Source: Carideicomes alvinocaridis (GTDB taxonomy: Bacteria > Pseudomonadota > Alphaproteobacteria > Rhodobacterales > Rhodobacteraceae). From it: 48,430 bases of DNA. Under the pieces are notes generated by a model. It ran no database searches and was not told where the DNA came from. It saw nothing but the letters and a program-made list of their open reading frames with translations. The translations under genes and the position numbers were made by a program. The stretch spans positions 1-48,430 of the forward strand of contig SRJI02000036.1 in assembly GCA_005473895.2 (NCBI GenBank). Direction: 5' to 3'. Each line of letters begins with the position of its first letter. The stretch's first letter is position 1. Shown here one piece after another: positions 7,277-16,581 of the stretch.

Positions 7277-8638
7277 TCAGCCCTTGCCGTGCCCGGAATG
7301 GGGACGCGGTGTCAGGATTGTTTCGGGCGTCGTTTGTCGGGCATGGTCGGGCAGTTCGCCGGTCCATTCCCAGGCTTCGGTTCCGGGCGGGTTCTCGTAC
7401 CAGCCGGGATCGGAGTAGTCGCCGGGCGCGATGCCGGCGCGGACCTTCACGACGGAGAACATCCCTCCCATCTCGAGCGGTCCGTGCGGGCCCCATCCGG
7501 TCATCATCGGGATCGTATTTTCGGGGATTTCCATCGACATCTCGGCCATGTCGGCCATCCCGGCGGTGCCCATCGGCATGTAACCGGGGGTCTGACGGCG
7601 GATCATGCCGGTGAGCCGCCGCTTGTCGGCGCCGATGAAGGTGGGCAGGTCGTGACCCATGGCGTTCATGGTGTGGTGCGACTTGTGGCAGTGGATGGCC
7701 CAGTCCCCTTCGTGCACGGCATCGAACTCGTAGGCGCGCATGGCGCCTACGGGGATATCGATGCTGACCTCGGGCCAGCGCGCCTCGGGACGGACCCAGC
7801 CGCCGTCGGTGCCGGTGACCTCGAAGTCGTAGCCGTGCATGTGGATCGGGTGGTTGGTCATCGTCAGGTTGCCGACGCGCACCCGCACCCGGTCGCCCTT
7901 AGCCACGACCAACGGGTCGATGTCCGGGAAGATCCGGCTGTTCCAGGTCCACATGTTGAAGTTGGTCATCTCCGCCACGCGCGGGATGTAGGTGCCGGGG
8001 TCGATGTCGTAGGCCGCGAGGAGAAAAGCGAAATCCCGGTCCACCGGCATGAAGGCGGGGTCGCGCGGATGCACGATGAACAGGCCCATCATGCCCATTG
8101 CCATCTGCACCATCTCGTCGGCGTGGGGGTGGTACATGAAGGTGCCCGACTTCACGAGGTCGAACTCGTAGACGAACGTCTTGCCCGGCGGGATCGCAGG
8201 GTGCGACAGCCCGCCGACACCGTCCATGCCAGAGGGCAGGATCAGCCCGTGCCAATGCACGCTGGTATGTTCGGGCAGGCGGTTGGTGACATAGATGCGC
8301 ACCCTCTCGCCCTCGACCGCCTCGATCGTGGGGCCGGTGGACTGCCCGTTATAGCCCCAGAGCCGGGCGATCATGCCATCGGCCATGATGCGCTCTACCG
8401 GTTCCGCCACGAGGTGGAATTCCTTCACGTCGCCGTTCATCCGCCACGGCAGCGACCAGCCGTTGAGCGTTACGACGGGATTGTAGTCGGGTCCGTCGGC
8501 GGGTCGTGGCGGAACCCGGGTTCCCGGGTCGGAGGTCGTGGCAAGCTCTGGCAGGTCGCGGAAGCGGGTCTGGGCGCTGGCGGCCGAGGCGAGCACCGCG
8601 CCGGCCCCGGCGGTGAGCAGGTGTCTGCGGTTGATCAT
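7277..8638 (-). CDS. Tat-exported multicopper oxidase (first copy)
   Basis: A 453-residue protein with a twin-arginine signal (NRRHLLTAGAGAVLA) and the four copper clusters of the family: HWHG at 128-131, HPH at 170-172, HPIHMHG at 263-269 and HCHKSHH at 316-322. The last cluster supplies the type 1 Cys with NAMG after it. A Met-rich stretch follows at about 343-385, as in copper-resistance oxidases. It probably oxidises Cu(I) to less toxic Cu(II) in the periplasm with oxygen as acceptor. About 110 residues lie beyond the last copper motif, longer than in CueO-like enzymes. Its ATG overlaps the stop of the upstream TolC-like gene (ATGA). Confidence 0.9.
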   Translation of the reverse strand: MINRRHLLTAGAGAVLASAASAQTRFRDLPELATTSDPGTRVPPRPADGPDYNPVVTLNGWSLPWRMNGDVKEFHLVAEPVERIMADGMIARLWGYNGQSTGPTIEAVEGERVRIYVTNRLPEHTSVHWHGLILPSGMDGVGGLSHPAIPPGKTFVYEFDLVKSGTFMYHPHADEMVQMAMGMMGLFIVHPRDPAFMPVDRDFAFLLAAYDIDPGTYIPRVAEMTNFNMWTWNSRIFPDIDPLVVAKGDRVRVRVGNLTMTNHPIHMHGYDFEVTGTDGGWVRPEARWPEVSIDIPVGAMRAYEFDAVHEGDWAIHCHKSHHTMNAMGHDLPTFIGADKRRLTGMIRRQTPGYMPMGTAGMADMAEMSMEIPENTIPMMTGWGPHGPLEMGGMFSVVKVRAGIAPGDYSDPGWYENPPGTEAWEWTGELPDHARQTTPETILTPRPHSGHGKG

Positions 8639-10047
8639 TCTGTTTCTCCGGATATGTCGCCGCCCCAGATCGCCGCGGACAGGGCGATCTCGGCGCGCCA
8701 GTAGTCGGCTTTCGCTTCGGCCGCGCCAAGCTCGGCTTCCAACCCCTCGCGGGCGTCCGCGATCAGCTCGAAAGTCGACGAGACCATGCCGTTGTAGCTC
8801 TTCAGGGCCTCTTCATCGATGACGCGGCGGAGCGGCAACACCTCGTCGCGCCAGTGCCGTGCGATCTGGTAACGGCCCGTCACAGCGGCATGCGCCGCCC
8901 GCGCCTCTGCCCGCGCGTCGATGGCAGTCTGCGCAAGCGAGTTCGCGGCGCGCAGATAGGCGAGTTCGCCGCGCCGACCCTTTAATGCCGCGGTGTCGTA
9001 AAGAGGGATCTCGAACCCGACCTCCAACACCCGGGACGTCTCGGTCTCGCGGCGGCCTCCATCCCCGGTCCTTTCCGCCTCCAGCCCGACGGCCAGCTCG
9101 ATATCCGAGACCATGCGGGTTTGCCCGGAGAGCCGGTATTCGCGGGCCACCCGTTCAAGGGCCAGCCGCCCCGCCGCGATGTCGACGCGGTTCTCCAGCG
9201 CCATCCGCTCCACGTTTTCGCGCGCCGGCCTGCGACCGGGCAGCGCGGGGAAGCGGTCGGGCACGTAGTAGGCAATGTCCGCCCCCCAGAGCCCCATGAG
9301 CCGAGTCAACCTCTCCTTCGCCAGTTTCGCGCGCAGCCGGGCCTCGGCCTGCTCTGCCGCGAGCTCGGCTGTGAAGGCGTGTTCGCGCGCCTGATCGGCG
9401 GCGCTCATGGCGCCAGTCCGGCCCAGTTCGGCGGCCAGTTCCGAGGCAGAGTCGGCGGTTCCCTGTGCGCGGCCGACAAGGGCGGAAGCTTCGAAAGCCG
9501 CGACGGCGTCGACCCATGCCTGCCGGGTTTCCCACGCCAGGGTGAGCGTCCGGGCGAGCACCTCGAGCTGCGCCGCCTCGAAGTCGGTCCGGGCGATGGC
9601 GCGCCGCTGGTCCTGCGTCGCGAGGTCGAGAAGGGAGCCGACAACAGCCGCCTCGACGCTTCGCGCGATACCGACCTCGCCGATTCCGCTGATGGTGACG
9701 CCGAGGCTTGGGTTGGGACCAAGCGCGACCTCCCAGAGGTCGGTTGCTGCGAGGCCAAGATCGGCAAAGGCGGCCTGAAGCCCGCGGTTGTTTATCAGGG
9801 CGACCTGCACCGCGATGTCGGGGCCGATCGTCTTGCCGTGGATCAGCGCCCTGACCCGCGCCTTGGTTGCGCCGAGCTCGGCGCTGTTCCGTACCCAGTC
9901 GGGGCTGGCGCCGGTGGCCTTGCGCGCGCTCGTGCTGATCAGCGCAAAGCCCGGACGTGGACCGGCGGCCTCTTCGATGGTGGCCGTGTCGGCGCAGGCT
10001 GCAAGCAGCGCGGGCAGGGCCAGAACGGCGGTTCGCAGCGCCCTCAT
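8635..10047 (-). CDS. TolC/CusC-like outer-membrane efflux lipoprotein
   Basis: A 470-residue protein with a lipoprotein signal ending LLAAC (Cys18) and two long alpha-helical repeats rich in Ala, Glu and Arg, as in the outer-membrane factor (TolC) family. It could form the outer-membrane duct of a metal efflux system, but no inner-membrane RND pump or adaptor is encoded in this window. In operons of this kind with a multicopper oxidase it may act alone, comparable to the PcoB/CopB niche, or borrow a pump encoded elsewhere. ATG 10047 overlaps the stop of the preceding small lipoprotein gene, supporting translational coupling. Confidence 0.85.
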   Translation of the reverse strand: MRALRTAVLALPALLAACADTATIEEAAGPRPGFALISTSARKATGASPDWVRNSAELGATKARVRALIHGKTIGPDIAVQVALINNRGLQAAFADLGLAATDLWEVALGPNPSLGVTISGIGEVGIARSVEAAVVGSLLDLATQDQRRAIARTDFEAAQLEVLARTLTLAWETRQAWVDAVAAFEASALVGRAQGTADSASELAAELGRTGAMSAADQAREHAFTAELAAEQAEARLRAKLAKERLTRLMGLWGADIAYYVPDRFPALPGRRPARENVERMALENRVDIAAGRLALERVAREYRLSGQTRMVSDIELAVGLEAERTGDGGRRETETSRVLEVGFEIPLYDTAALKGRRGELAYLRAANSLAQTAIDARAEARAAHAAVTGRYQIARHWRDEVLPLRRVIDEEALKSYNGMVSSTFELIADAREGLEAELGAAEAKADYWRAEIALSAAIWGGDISGETE

Positions 10048-10262
10048 GACCCGGCTCCGGGACGTTGCGCATCGTTCAGGCTGCGCCATTCTGCGAGGGC
10101 CTCGATGCGGCGGGGCTGGTGGGTGACGATGCTGTCGGTGGGTGCGGGCGAAGTGTGCCGCGAAAGCGCCGGTTCGAGGAGAGCGGCGCTCTCGGGAAGG
10201 TCCGGCAGCGGCGCGCAGCCGGCCAGAAGAAGCGGCACGGCGGCCGCGAGTCGGAGTGTCAT
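10044..10262 (-). CDS. Small putative lipoprotein upstream of the TolC-like gene
   Basis: A 72-residue product, MTLRLAAAVPLLLAGCAPLP at its start, with a lipobox ending in Cys16; the rest is hydrophilic and has no recognised domain. The ATG is preceded by AAGAGGC. Its stop overlaps the start of the TolC-like gene, and a 6-bp hairpin (TGCCGG/CCGGCA, 10292-10307) lies in the gap to the upstream gene. The function is unknown; its position suggests it assists the outer-membrane component. Confidence 0.7.
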   Translation of the reverse strand: MTLRLAAAVPLLLAGCAPLPDLPESAALLEPALSRHTSPAPTDSIVTHQPRRIEALAEWRSLNDAQRPGAGS

Positions 10263-10315
10263 GAAATGCCTCTTGGGATGAGTATCGCGCGTGCCGGAGA
10301 TCCGGCATGGAACAC

Positions 10316-10693
10316 TCAGACCTTGGGCGGTTTCCTCGGGCCTTTGGGGTCGATGAGATTCGCGCCGATCACGCTCATTCCATGATGCAGTTCGATGACG
10401 AGCGTGGACGCTGCGCGGTCGAGATGCGGCAGAAGGTCCAGGGCAAAACCGCACATGCCGATGCAGCATATGCCGGGTGCGCCTTCCGCGCCCGAAGTCT
10501 CGGTCTGCTCTGCCGCCGCGTGATCGGCGTGGAGCCGGTTCGTCTCGTGCACATCCTGCGTGGCGACAGCCGTGGGAGCGGGCCTCGACACGCAGTCCAG
10601 CGCCGCGGCCCGCGCCAGCACGGGCTCGACCCCCAGCACCAGAAGGGCCAGGACAAGCACGTATTTCGCCATGAGAGCGCGGAGCCTTGTCAT
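10316..10693 (-). CDS. Small secreted Cys-containing protein at the head of the copper operon
   Basis: About 125 residues: a hydrophobic export signal (MAKYVLVLALLVLGVEPVLA), a His/Glu-bearing linker, then PGICCIGMCGFALDLLPHLD with four closely spaced Cys/Met residues, and a basic Pro-rich end (DPKGPRKPPK). I do not recognise a named family with certainty; it resembles small secreted proteins found beside copper genes, including the one at 33009-33356 in this window. The start could be GTG 10744, ATG 10693 or ATG 10672, and none has a clear ribosome-binding site. It is the first gene of the minus-strand operon. Confidence 0.65.
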   Translation of the reverse strand: MTRLRALMAKYVLVLALLVLGVEPVLARAAALDCVSRPAPTAVATQDVHETNRLHADHAAAEQTETSGAEGAPGICCIGMCGFALDLLPHLDRAASTLVIELHHGMSVIGANLIDPKGPRKPPKV

Positions 10694-10795
10694 CGTGCGG
10701 CGAAGATTGCCGCGTTCAAAGGGACAGGCAAGAGGTATCTTCACGCGCAGCTTCCGTTGGCGGACAAACGCGCGTGATGATGAGGCGTCAAAGTT

Positions 10796-11190
10796 TCACC
10801 CGCGCAGGCGCAGCGCGTTGGTGATGACCGAGACGGAATAGAGGCTAATCGTCGCCACGGCGATCACCGGGGCCAGGAGTAGCCCGAAAAAGGGGTAGAG
10901 GATGCCCGCCGCGATGGGCACACCGGCTGCGCTGTAGGCAAAAGGCGAAGAACAGGTTCTCCTTGATGTTGCGCAGCGTCGCCGTGGCCAGCTTGCGCGC
11001 CCGCACGATGCCGACGGGGTCACCGCGTAGCAGGGTGATCCCCGCACTCTCCACCGCCACGTCGGGGCCGGTGCCATTGGCGATGCCGACGTCGGCTACG
11101 GCGAGGCAGGGGGCGTCGCCCACCCTTTCGCCCGCCATCGCGAAACAGGCGCCCTGCGCGCGAAACTCCTTGACCAGCGCTTTCATTTTT
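10796..11190 (-). pseudogene. Decayed C-terminal fragment of a copper P-type ATPase
   Basis: Translating the minus strand from about 11190 gives [37 protein letters not shown] and [19 protein letters not shown], closely matching the C-terminal quarter of the intact ATPase at 12862-15210. Near 10945 the match jumps to another frame and continues as [19 protein letters not shown] to NALRLRG. The conserved hinge GDGVNDAP has become GERVGDAP. The rest of the ATPase is absent. This is a truncated, frameshifted remnant and cannot make a functional pump. Confidence 0.88.
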
Positions 11191-11345
11191 CTATGGCAAG
11201 AAACCAGCGCACCAGGTCGGCGGAATCTGTGCGGAAAGCACCCATAGGTCCCTCGCGGCGGATGATTGGGGGTATCGCCGCGACCGCAGCCGGAACATTG
11301 GCGGCAGGCATCGGTTGACCGTCCGAACCTTGGCCGGAGAACGAG

Positions 11346-12137
11346 ATGGAGATATTTCTGGATTTTCTGGGCAACGCCCTGACTTTCATGGCTGAGCCGT
11401 GGTTCGCGATCCCGTGGTTTGCCGTAGGCATCCTCGGCGCCTTGTGGGTCCTGTGGGACTCGTTCCACGCCAACAGCGCGCTCAACCCGCCGCTCAAGGC
11501 CTGCTGGCCGATTCTGGTGCTTTTCTTTTCGGTCATCGGGATCGCCTTTTACCACCTCGTTTCGCGCCCGCCGGATATCGGCCGCTACGAAGGGCACGAG
11601 GCGAAGATGCGCCGCTTCACCGAGTTCACAAAACCGACCTGGCGCAAGGTCGTCGGTTCCGCGGCGCACTGTGTGGGCGGCGACGGTCTCGGCATCATGA
11701 CGGCGATGGTAGCAGCGCGGCTCTGGGGCTTCACGTTCTGGCAGGAATACTGGTTCGAATACGCCGTCGGCTTTGCTTTCGGATGGTTCATATTCCAGCT
11801 CTGGGCGATGCGTTTGCACGGAGACGGCTGGCTGATGGGCCTCTGGCACGGCGGCCGGGCCGAGTTCTTCTCGATGATCACCGTGATGCTCGGGATGGGC
11901 CTCGTGATGTACTATGTGACGCCCGCCGTCGTGGGCGAGCAGCCGCTGCCGGACACCTATGCGTTCTGGAGCTTCGGTGCGCTCGGCCTGCTCGTCGGTT
12001 TCATCCTGACCTACCCGATGAACTACTGGCTGGTTTCCATTGGCTGGAAGCACGGCCAGGGTCACGAGCACATGCTGAAGCAGAAGGATCAGAACTCGGA
12101 AAAGCGGCAGCCGCGCGGAAGAGAGGCGCACGCATGA
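11346..12137 (+). CDS. DUF4396 family membrane protein
   Basis: A 263-residue protein with about six hydrophobic segments. The stretch AAHCVGGDGLGIMTAM, followed by FWQEYWFEYAVGFAFGWFIFQ and MRLHGDGWLMGLWHGGRAEF, matches the DUF4396 core, which is often seen near metal-efflux genes and can be fused to copper-related domains. Conserved Cys and His residues (HCVGG, HGD, HGG) could bind metal. The function is unknown. ATG 11346 has GGAGAACGAG upstream. The stop overlaps the next gene (ATGA), so the two are coupled. Confidence 0.78.
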   Translation: MEIFLDFLGNALTFMAEPWFAIPWFAVGILGALWVLWDSFHANSALNPPLKACWPILVLFFSVIGIAFYHLVSRPPDIGRYEGHEAKMRRFTEFTKPTWRKVVGSAAHCVGGDGLGIMTAMVAARLWGFTFWQEYWFEYAVGFAFGWFIFQLWAMRLHGDGWLMGLWHGGRAEFFSMITVMLGMGLVMYYVTPAVVGEQPLPDTYAFWSFGALGLLVGFILTYPMNYWLVSIGWKHGQGHEHMLKQKDQNSEKRQPRGREAHA

Positions 12138-12819
12138 GACATGGACGATTTCTGCCTACGATGGCGCTGATCGCCTTGGCCGCGACCCCGCTGCACGCGG
12201 AGTTCGTCGCCTTCACGCCGGACGGTACCCGCATGCCGGAAGCGCCTCTCGCGCAGATCGGCGGGTTCCGTGCGGTGCTCGAGGGCTTGGTGGCCGACCT
12301 GGACAAGGCCGCGACTCACCTCGACACGGGTGAACAGCGCCGCCCCGCGACCGAGGCGCTGGACCGGGCGCTCCACTTGGCCGAATTCGGCCATGGCGCC
12401 CGTGGCGTGTCCGCGGACGGAGCGGCGGAATTTTCTTGGAGCCTCGAGGCGGTGCGCGACGCGCGTCACGAACTGCAGATGGGCCGACCCGAAGAGAGTG
12501 TCGCGATCCTGCACGAGGTGATGGACCGCCTCGACCCGAGCGCTCTACCGGAGGCGATGCCGGAGGCCGGGCCCGGGCCAGAAGACGAAGGCCTGCGGGT
12601 CCTCAACATGCATGGCCACCGCCTTGGCGAACTGGAGGGCGTCTCCACGGACGGGGCGGGGCCGGTGGCGATGATCGCACATGGGGGCTTCTGGAGCATC
12701 GGCGAGACGAAGACGTCGATCCCCGCGCAAGCCCTTCTGGTTTCCGAGCATTTCGCCGTCCTTCCCGCACCGGTGAAAAAAAGGATTTCGGCGAGCTCCG
12801 CCTGCGCCAGACCGAGTGA
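12134..12819 (+). CDS. Secreted PRC-barrel-like protein with a frameshift at a run of seven A
   Basis: A signal peptide (ending LHAEF) is followed by a helical region and a PRC-barrel-like domain (GHRLGELEGVSTDG...GGFWSIGETKTSIPAQALLV). At 12776-12782 there is a run of seven A. As given, the frame continues past the hairpin at 12825-12855 into the 3' end of copA, to 12973. Adding one A yields KKKDFGELRLRQTE and a stop at 12819, just before the hairpin. I give the coordinates of the corrected gene. A one-base loss, by sequencing error or mutation, is the simplest explanation. PRC-barrel proteins bind RNA or membrane partners in other settings; a role here is unknown. Confidence 0.7.
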
Positions 12820-12824
12820 AACGC

Positions 12825-12855
12825 GGGCGAGCGCCGGGTTACGGAGCGCTCGCCC
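12825..12855. terminator. Bidirectional hairpin between convergent genes
   Basis: A perfect 10-bp stem GGGCGAGCGC (12825-12834) pairs with GCGCTCGCCC (12846-12855) across an 11-nt loop. It sits between the corrected end of the PRC-barrel-like gene and the copA stop. No long T tract is present on either side. Confidence 0.7.
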
Positions 12856-12861
12856 TGACTG

Positions 12862-15210
12862 TCAGAGCCCTACCCGGCGCAGGCGCAGCGCGTTCGAGAT
12901 GACCGAGACCGACGACAGGCTCATCGCCGCCGCGGCGATCATGGGCGACAGCAGCAGGCCGAGGATCGGATAGAGGATGCCCGCCGCGATCGGCACGCCG
13001 GCCGCATTGTAGGCGAAGGCGAAGAACAGGTTCTGCTTGATGTTGCGCAGGGTGGCCGTGGCGAGTTTGCGCGCCCGGACGATGCCCACGAGGTCGCCGC
13101 CCAGCAACGTGATCCCCGCGCTTTCCACCGCCACGTCGGCGCCTGTGCCCATGGCGATGCCCACGTCGGCCGCGGCGAGGGCGGGGGCGTCGTTCACCCC
13201 GTCACCCGCCATGGCGATCTGGGCCCCCTGCGCGCGCAGCTCCTCGACCAGCGCCTTCTTGTCCTCGGGCAGGACCCCCGCGCGCACCTCGTCGATGCCC
13301 AGGTGGCGCGCGACGGCCTCGGCCGTGCGCTGGTTGTCGCCGGTCGCCATGATGACCCGCAGGCCAAGCGCGTGCAGGTCGCGGATCGCGCCCGCCGTCG
13401 TCTCCTTGATCGGGTCGGCCACGGCGACGAGGCCGGCGAGCGCCCCGTCCACCGCGACATACATCGCCGTCTTGCCATCTGCGCGCAGGGCGTCGGCGGC
13501 CTCGTCGGCGGCGGAGGTGTCGACCCCGAGCGCCTGCATCAGCGCCGGGTTGCCAAGCGCCACCTGCCGGCCCGAGACGCGCCCCGTGACGCCCTTGCCG
13601 GTGACGGCCTCGAAATCGGTGGTCTCGTGGAGCGGCGCGCTCCGCTCCTGCGCGCCCTGCACGATGGCCTCGGCCAACGGATGTTCGGACCCGCGTTCGA
13701 GCGCGGCGGCGAGGGCCAGCACCTCGGCCTCGTCGGTCCCCGCCAGCGCCACCACGTCGGTCAGCCGGGGCTTGCCCATGGTGAGCGTGCCGGTCTTGTC
13801 GACGATCACCGTGTCGACGCGAGCCATGCGCTCCAGCGCCTCGGCGTCCTTGATCAGCACGCCCGCCTGCGCGCCGCGCCCGGCCGCCGTGGTGATCGAG
13901 ATCGGCGTCGCGAGGCCAAGTGCACAGGGGCAGGCGATGATCAGCACCGAGACCGCCGAGGCGATGGCGAAGGCCAGCGCCGGGTCGGGGCCGATGGAGA
14001 GCCAGGCGAGGAAGGCGATCACCGCGATCGCGACCACCGTCGGCACGAAGATCGCCGAGACCCGGTCGGCCAGCCCCTGGATCGGGGCCCTCGAGCGGCG
14101 GGCGCCCGCGACCATGTCGACGATCTGCGCCAGCACCGTGTCGGCGCCGACCTGCGTCGCGCGGATCGCGAGCGTGCCGTTCTTGTTGATCGTGCCGCCG
14201 GTGACGCGGTCGCCCTCGGTCTTTTCCACGGGCACGGGTTCGCCGGTGATCATGCTTTCATCGACCGAGGAATGCCCCTCGACCACCTCGCCGTCCACCG
14301 GAACGCTGTCGCCCGGCCGGACGCGCAGCATGTCGCCCTCGACCACGTTCTCCAGCGGCGCGTCATACTCCGTTCCATCCGGCAGGATGCGCCGCGCGGT
14401 CTTGGGCGCGAGGTCCAGCAGCGCGCGGATCGCGTCGCCGGTGCGCTCGCGGGCGCGCAACTCCAGCACCTGGCCGACGAAGATCAGCGCGATGATGACG
14501 ACGGCGGCCTCGTAATAGGTGCCGACACCTTCGCCCATCCGGTACTCCATCGGGAAGACACCGGGCAGGAAAGTCGCGAAGAGCGAGTAGAGATAGGCCG
14601 CGCCGACGCCCAGCGAGATCAGCGTCCACATGTTGGGCGACATGTTGCGGAACGAGTCGAGCCCGCGCCTGAAGAAGGGCAGCGCGGCCCAGAGCACGAT
14701 GGGCGTGGCCAGCAGGAACTCGACGTAGGTGGCGATGCGGTGGCCGATCCAGTCGCGCACCGGCAGGCCTATGAGCTCGCCCATGGTCAGGATGATCAGC
14801 GGCACCGCCGCCGCCGCGCTGATCCACATCCGGCGGGTAAAATCCGTCAGCTCCTCCGAGGGCTCGTCGCTCGGTACCATCGGCTCCAGCGCCATGCCGC
14901 AGATCGGGCAGGCGCCGGGCTCGTCGCGGATGATCTCGGGGTGCATCGGGCAGGTCCATTGCGTGCCCGGCTGTGCCTTGGGTCCGGCCTTGCGCGCGTT
15001 GCCCGAGGCATAGAACCACGGGTCGGCCCTGAACTTCTCCTCGCAGCCCTCGGAGCAGAAATGGAACGTCTCGCCGCCGAAGCTTTGCGAGCGGGTGTCC
15101 TCCGCGACGGCGACGGTCATCCCGCAGACCGGGTCGGTCGCGGTCTTCGCGCCCTCGGGGATCGCGGCGGCGTGACCGGGGTGATGGGCGTGGTGCGTGT
15201 TCTCGGGCAT
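12862..15210 (-). CDS. copA: Copper-translocating P1B-type ATPase with YHS and heavy-metal-binding domains
   Basis: A 782-residue pump. The N-terminus is His-rich ([10 protein letters not shown]), then has a YHS-type domain (DPVCGM, 26-31; HFCSEGC, about 50-56) and an HMBD motif (CPMHPEI, 87-93; CPICGMAL, 101-108) instead of a classical HMA domain. The core has TGEP (322-325), the membrane CPC (427-429), the phosphorylation site DKTGT (471-475), the SEHPLAEA nucleotide-binding motif and the GDGVNDAP hinge. It exports Cu(I), possibly Ag(I), from the cytoplasm. AGGAG precedes the ATG. A CueR-type promoter overlaps the end of the upstream APC gene, so it can be expressed alone. Confidence 0.94.
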   Translation of the reverse strand: MPENTHHAHHPGHAAAIPEGAKTATDPVCGMTVAVAEDTRSQSFGGETFHFCSEGCEEKFRADPWFYASGNARKAGPKAQPGTQWTCPMHPEIIRDEPGACPICGMALEPMVPSDEPSEELTDFTRRMWISAAAAVPLIILTMGELIGLPVRDWIGHRIATYVEFLLATPIVLWAALPFFRRGLDSFRNMSPNMWTLISLGVGAAYLYSLFATFLPGVFPMEYRMGEGVGTYYEAAVVIIALIFVGQVLELRARERTGDAIRALLDLAPKTARRILPDGTEYDAPLENVVEGDMLRVRPGDSVPVDGEVVEGHSSVDESMITGEPVPVEKTEGDRVTGGTINKNGTLAIRATQVGADTVLAQIVDMVAGARRSRAPIQGLADRVSAIFVPTVVAIAVIAFLAWLSIGPDPALAFAIASAVSVLIIACPCALGLATPISITTAAGRGAQAGVLIKDAEALERMARVDTVIVDKTGTLTMGKPRLTDVVALAGTDEAEVLALAAALERGSEHPLAEAIVQGAQERSAPLHETTDFEAVTGKGVTGRVSGRQVALGNPALMQALGVDTSAADEAADALRADGKTAMYVAVDGALAGLVAVADPIKETTAGAIRDLHALGLRVIMATGDNQRTAEAVARHLGIDEVRAGVLPEDKKALVEELRAQGAQIAMAGDGVNDAPALAAADVGIAMGTGADVAVESAGITLLGGDLVGIVRARKLATATLRNIKQNLFFAFAYNAAGVPIAAGILYPILGLLLSPMIAAAAMSLSSVSVISNALRLRRVGL

Positions 15211-15241
15211 GACCGACTCCTGTTCACGACACCTGATTTGG

Positions 15242-15265
15242 GGGCTCCAGCAACTGGAAGGTCAA
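15242..15265 (-). promoter_or_regulatory. CueR-type operator/promoter of copA1, overlapping the APC stop codon
   Basis: On the minus strand TTGACC (15265-15260) is followed by a 19-nt spacer holding the dyad TTCCAGTTGCTGGAGCC, the overlong spacer typical of MerR/CueR-activated promoters, then CAAATC. The -35 element overlaps the TGA of the APC permease. The match to the operator of copA2 (37922) is close. Confidence 0.85.
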
Positions 15266-16581
15266 GCGCCATGTTGATGGTGGTGCCCCGGCGGCGGGCG
15301 CAATCGGAGGAAGACGTGCTCGAACAGGAAGACCACCACCATCCCGGCCAGGGCGATCAGCACGATCGACGGGTCCGACTGCCACTTCATCGCCGCGAAG
15401 GCCGCCAGCACCACGGCGTCGAGCGCGATCGCCGTCAGCAGGACCCAGCCGCGCGCGCCGACCTCCTCGCGCAGGTTCCGGAAGACGCCCCAATGGATCA
15501 GGATGTCCATCACAAGGTAGAAGAACGCCCCGAGCGAAGCGATGCGGCCCAGGTCGAAGAAGATGGTCAGCAGGGAGGCGATGACCACCGTGTAGACCAG
15601 CGTGTGGTCGCGCACGACGCCCGGCATCCCGAAGTGGCTGTGGGGGATCATCTTCATCTCGGTCAGCATCGCCAGCATCCGCGACACGGCGAAGACGCTG
15701 GCGATCAGGCCCGAGGCGGTGGCGATGAGCGCCAACGCTACGGTCAGGTAGAAGCCGATGGGCCCGAGCGCGGGTTCGGCCGCCTCGGCCAGTGCGTAGT
15801 CCTTTGCCGCCACGATCCGGTCCAGCGGCAGGCTGCTGCCGACGGCGAAGGCGACCAGCAGGTAGACCAGCGTGCAGACCGCGATGGAGATCACGATAGC
15901 CCGGCCCACGTTGCGGTGCGGATTGGTGATCTCGGCGCCGCTGTTGGTGATGGTGGTGAAGCCCTTGAAGGCGAGGATCGCCAGCGCCATCGAGGCGATG
16001 AAGCCGGCGGCGCCCGTCGTCTCGCCCCCGCCGCCGGTGGCGGCAAAGCTGAACCCGCCGGCCCAGAGCGCCGCCACCCCGAACAGCGTGATGCCCCCGA
16101 CCTTGAGCGCCGCCATCAGCACCGACAGCCACCCGACCGAACGGTTCCCCGAGACGTTGACCAGCCAGGCGAAGACGATCACCGCGACACCGATGGCGGG
16201 CACCAGCCAGGTGTCGCGGGGCATGTCGAGCCCGCGCAGCAGGTAGTTGGCGAAGGTCCGCGCGACGAGGCTTTCGTTGATCACCATCGACAGCGCCATG
16301 AGCAGCGCGGCCCCGGCGGCGACGGTCGTCGGGCCATAGGCCTTCTGCAGGATCATCCCGATGCCGCCCGCCGAGGGGTAGGCGTTCGACATCTTGACGT
16401 AGGTGTAGGCGCTGAAGGCGGTGACGACGGCACCGGCGATGAACGCGAATGGAAAAAGCGGGCCGGCCAGGGCGGCGATCTGGCCCGTCAGCGCGAGGAT
16501 CCCTGCACCGATCATCACGCCGGTGCCCATGGCGACGGCGCTGAGAAGGGTGATGCTGTTCTTCCGGTAGTCCGACTTCAT
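15262..16581 (-). CDS. APC-superfamily permease with a His-rich C-terminal tail
   Basis: A 439-residue protein with about 12 membrane helices. GTGVMIGAGILALTGQIA in helix 1 and YPSAGGIGM match the amino acid-polyamine-organocation family. The C-terminus ends PPPGHHHQHGA, a possible metal-binding tail unusual for amino acid permeases. The substrate cannot be told from sequence; an amino acid or a metal-amino acid complex are possibilities. It is the last gene of a run of four overlapping or abutting minus-strand genes beginning at 18124, its ATG overlapping the stop of the TVP38 gene. Confidence 0.83.
   Translation of the reverse strand: MKSDYRKNSITLLSAVAMGTGVMIGAGILALTGQIAALAGPLFPFAFIAGAVVTAFSAYTYVKMSNAYPSAGGIGMILQKAYGPTTVAAGAALLMALSMVINESLVARTFANYLLRGLDMPRDTWLVPAIGVAVIVFAWLVNVSGNRSVGWLSVLMAALKVGGITLFGVAALWAGGFSFAATGGGGETTGAAGFIASMALAILAFKGFTTITNSGAEITNPHRNVGRAIVISIAVCTLVYLLVAFAVGSSLPLDRIVAAKDYALAEAAEPALGPIGFYLTVALALIATASGLIASVFAVSRMLAMLTEMKMIPHSHFGMPGVVRDHTLVYTVVIASLLTIFFDLGRIASLGAFFYLVMDILIHWGVFRNLREEVGARGWVLLTAIALDAVVLAAFAAMKWQSDPSIVLIALAGMVVVFLFEHVFLRLRPPPGHHHQHGA

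Noticed and set aside
8635-10308. Longer TolC-like protein starting at 10308
   Set aside because: The added residues overlap the small lipoprotein gene and would remove the lipoprotein signal that begins at 10047.
11290-11345. TTGACC before the DUF4396 gene as a CueR operator
   Set aside because: The following 19 nt lack a TTCC/GGAA dyad; only the hexamer matches.
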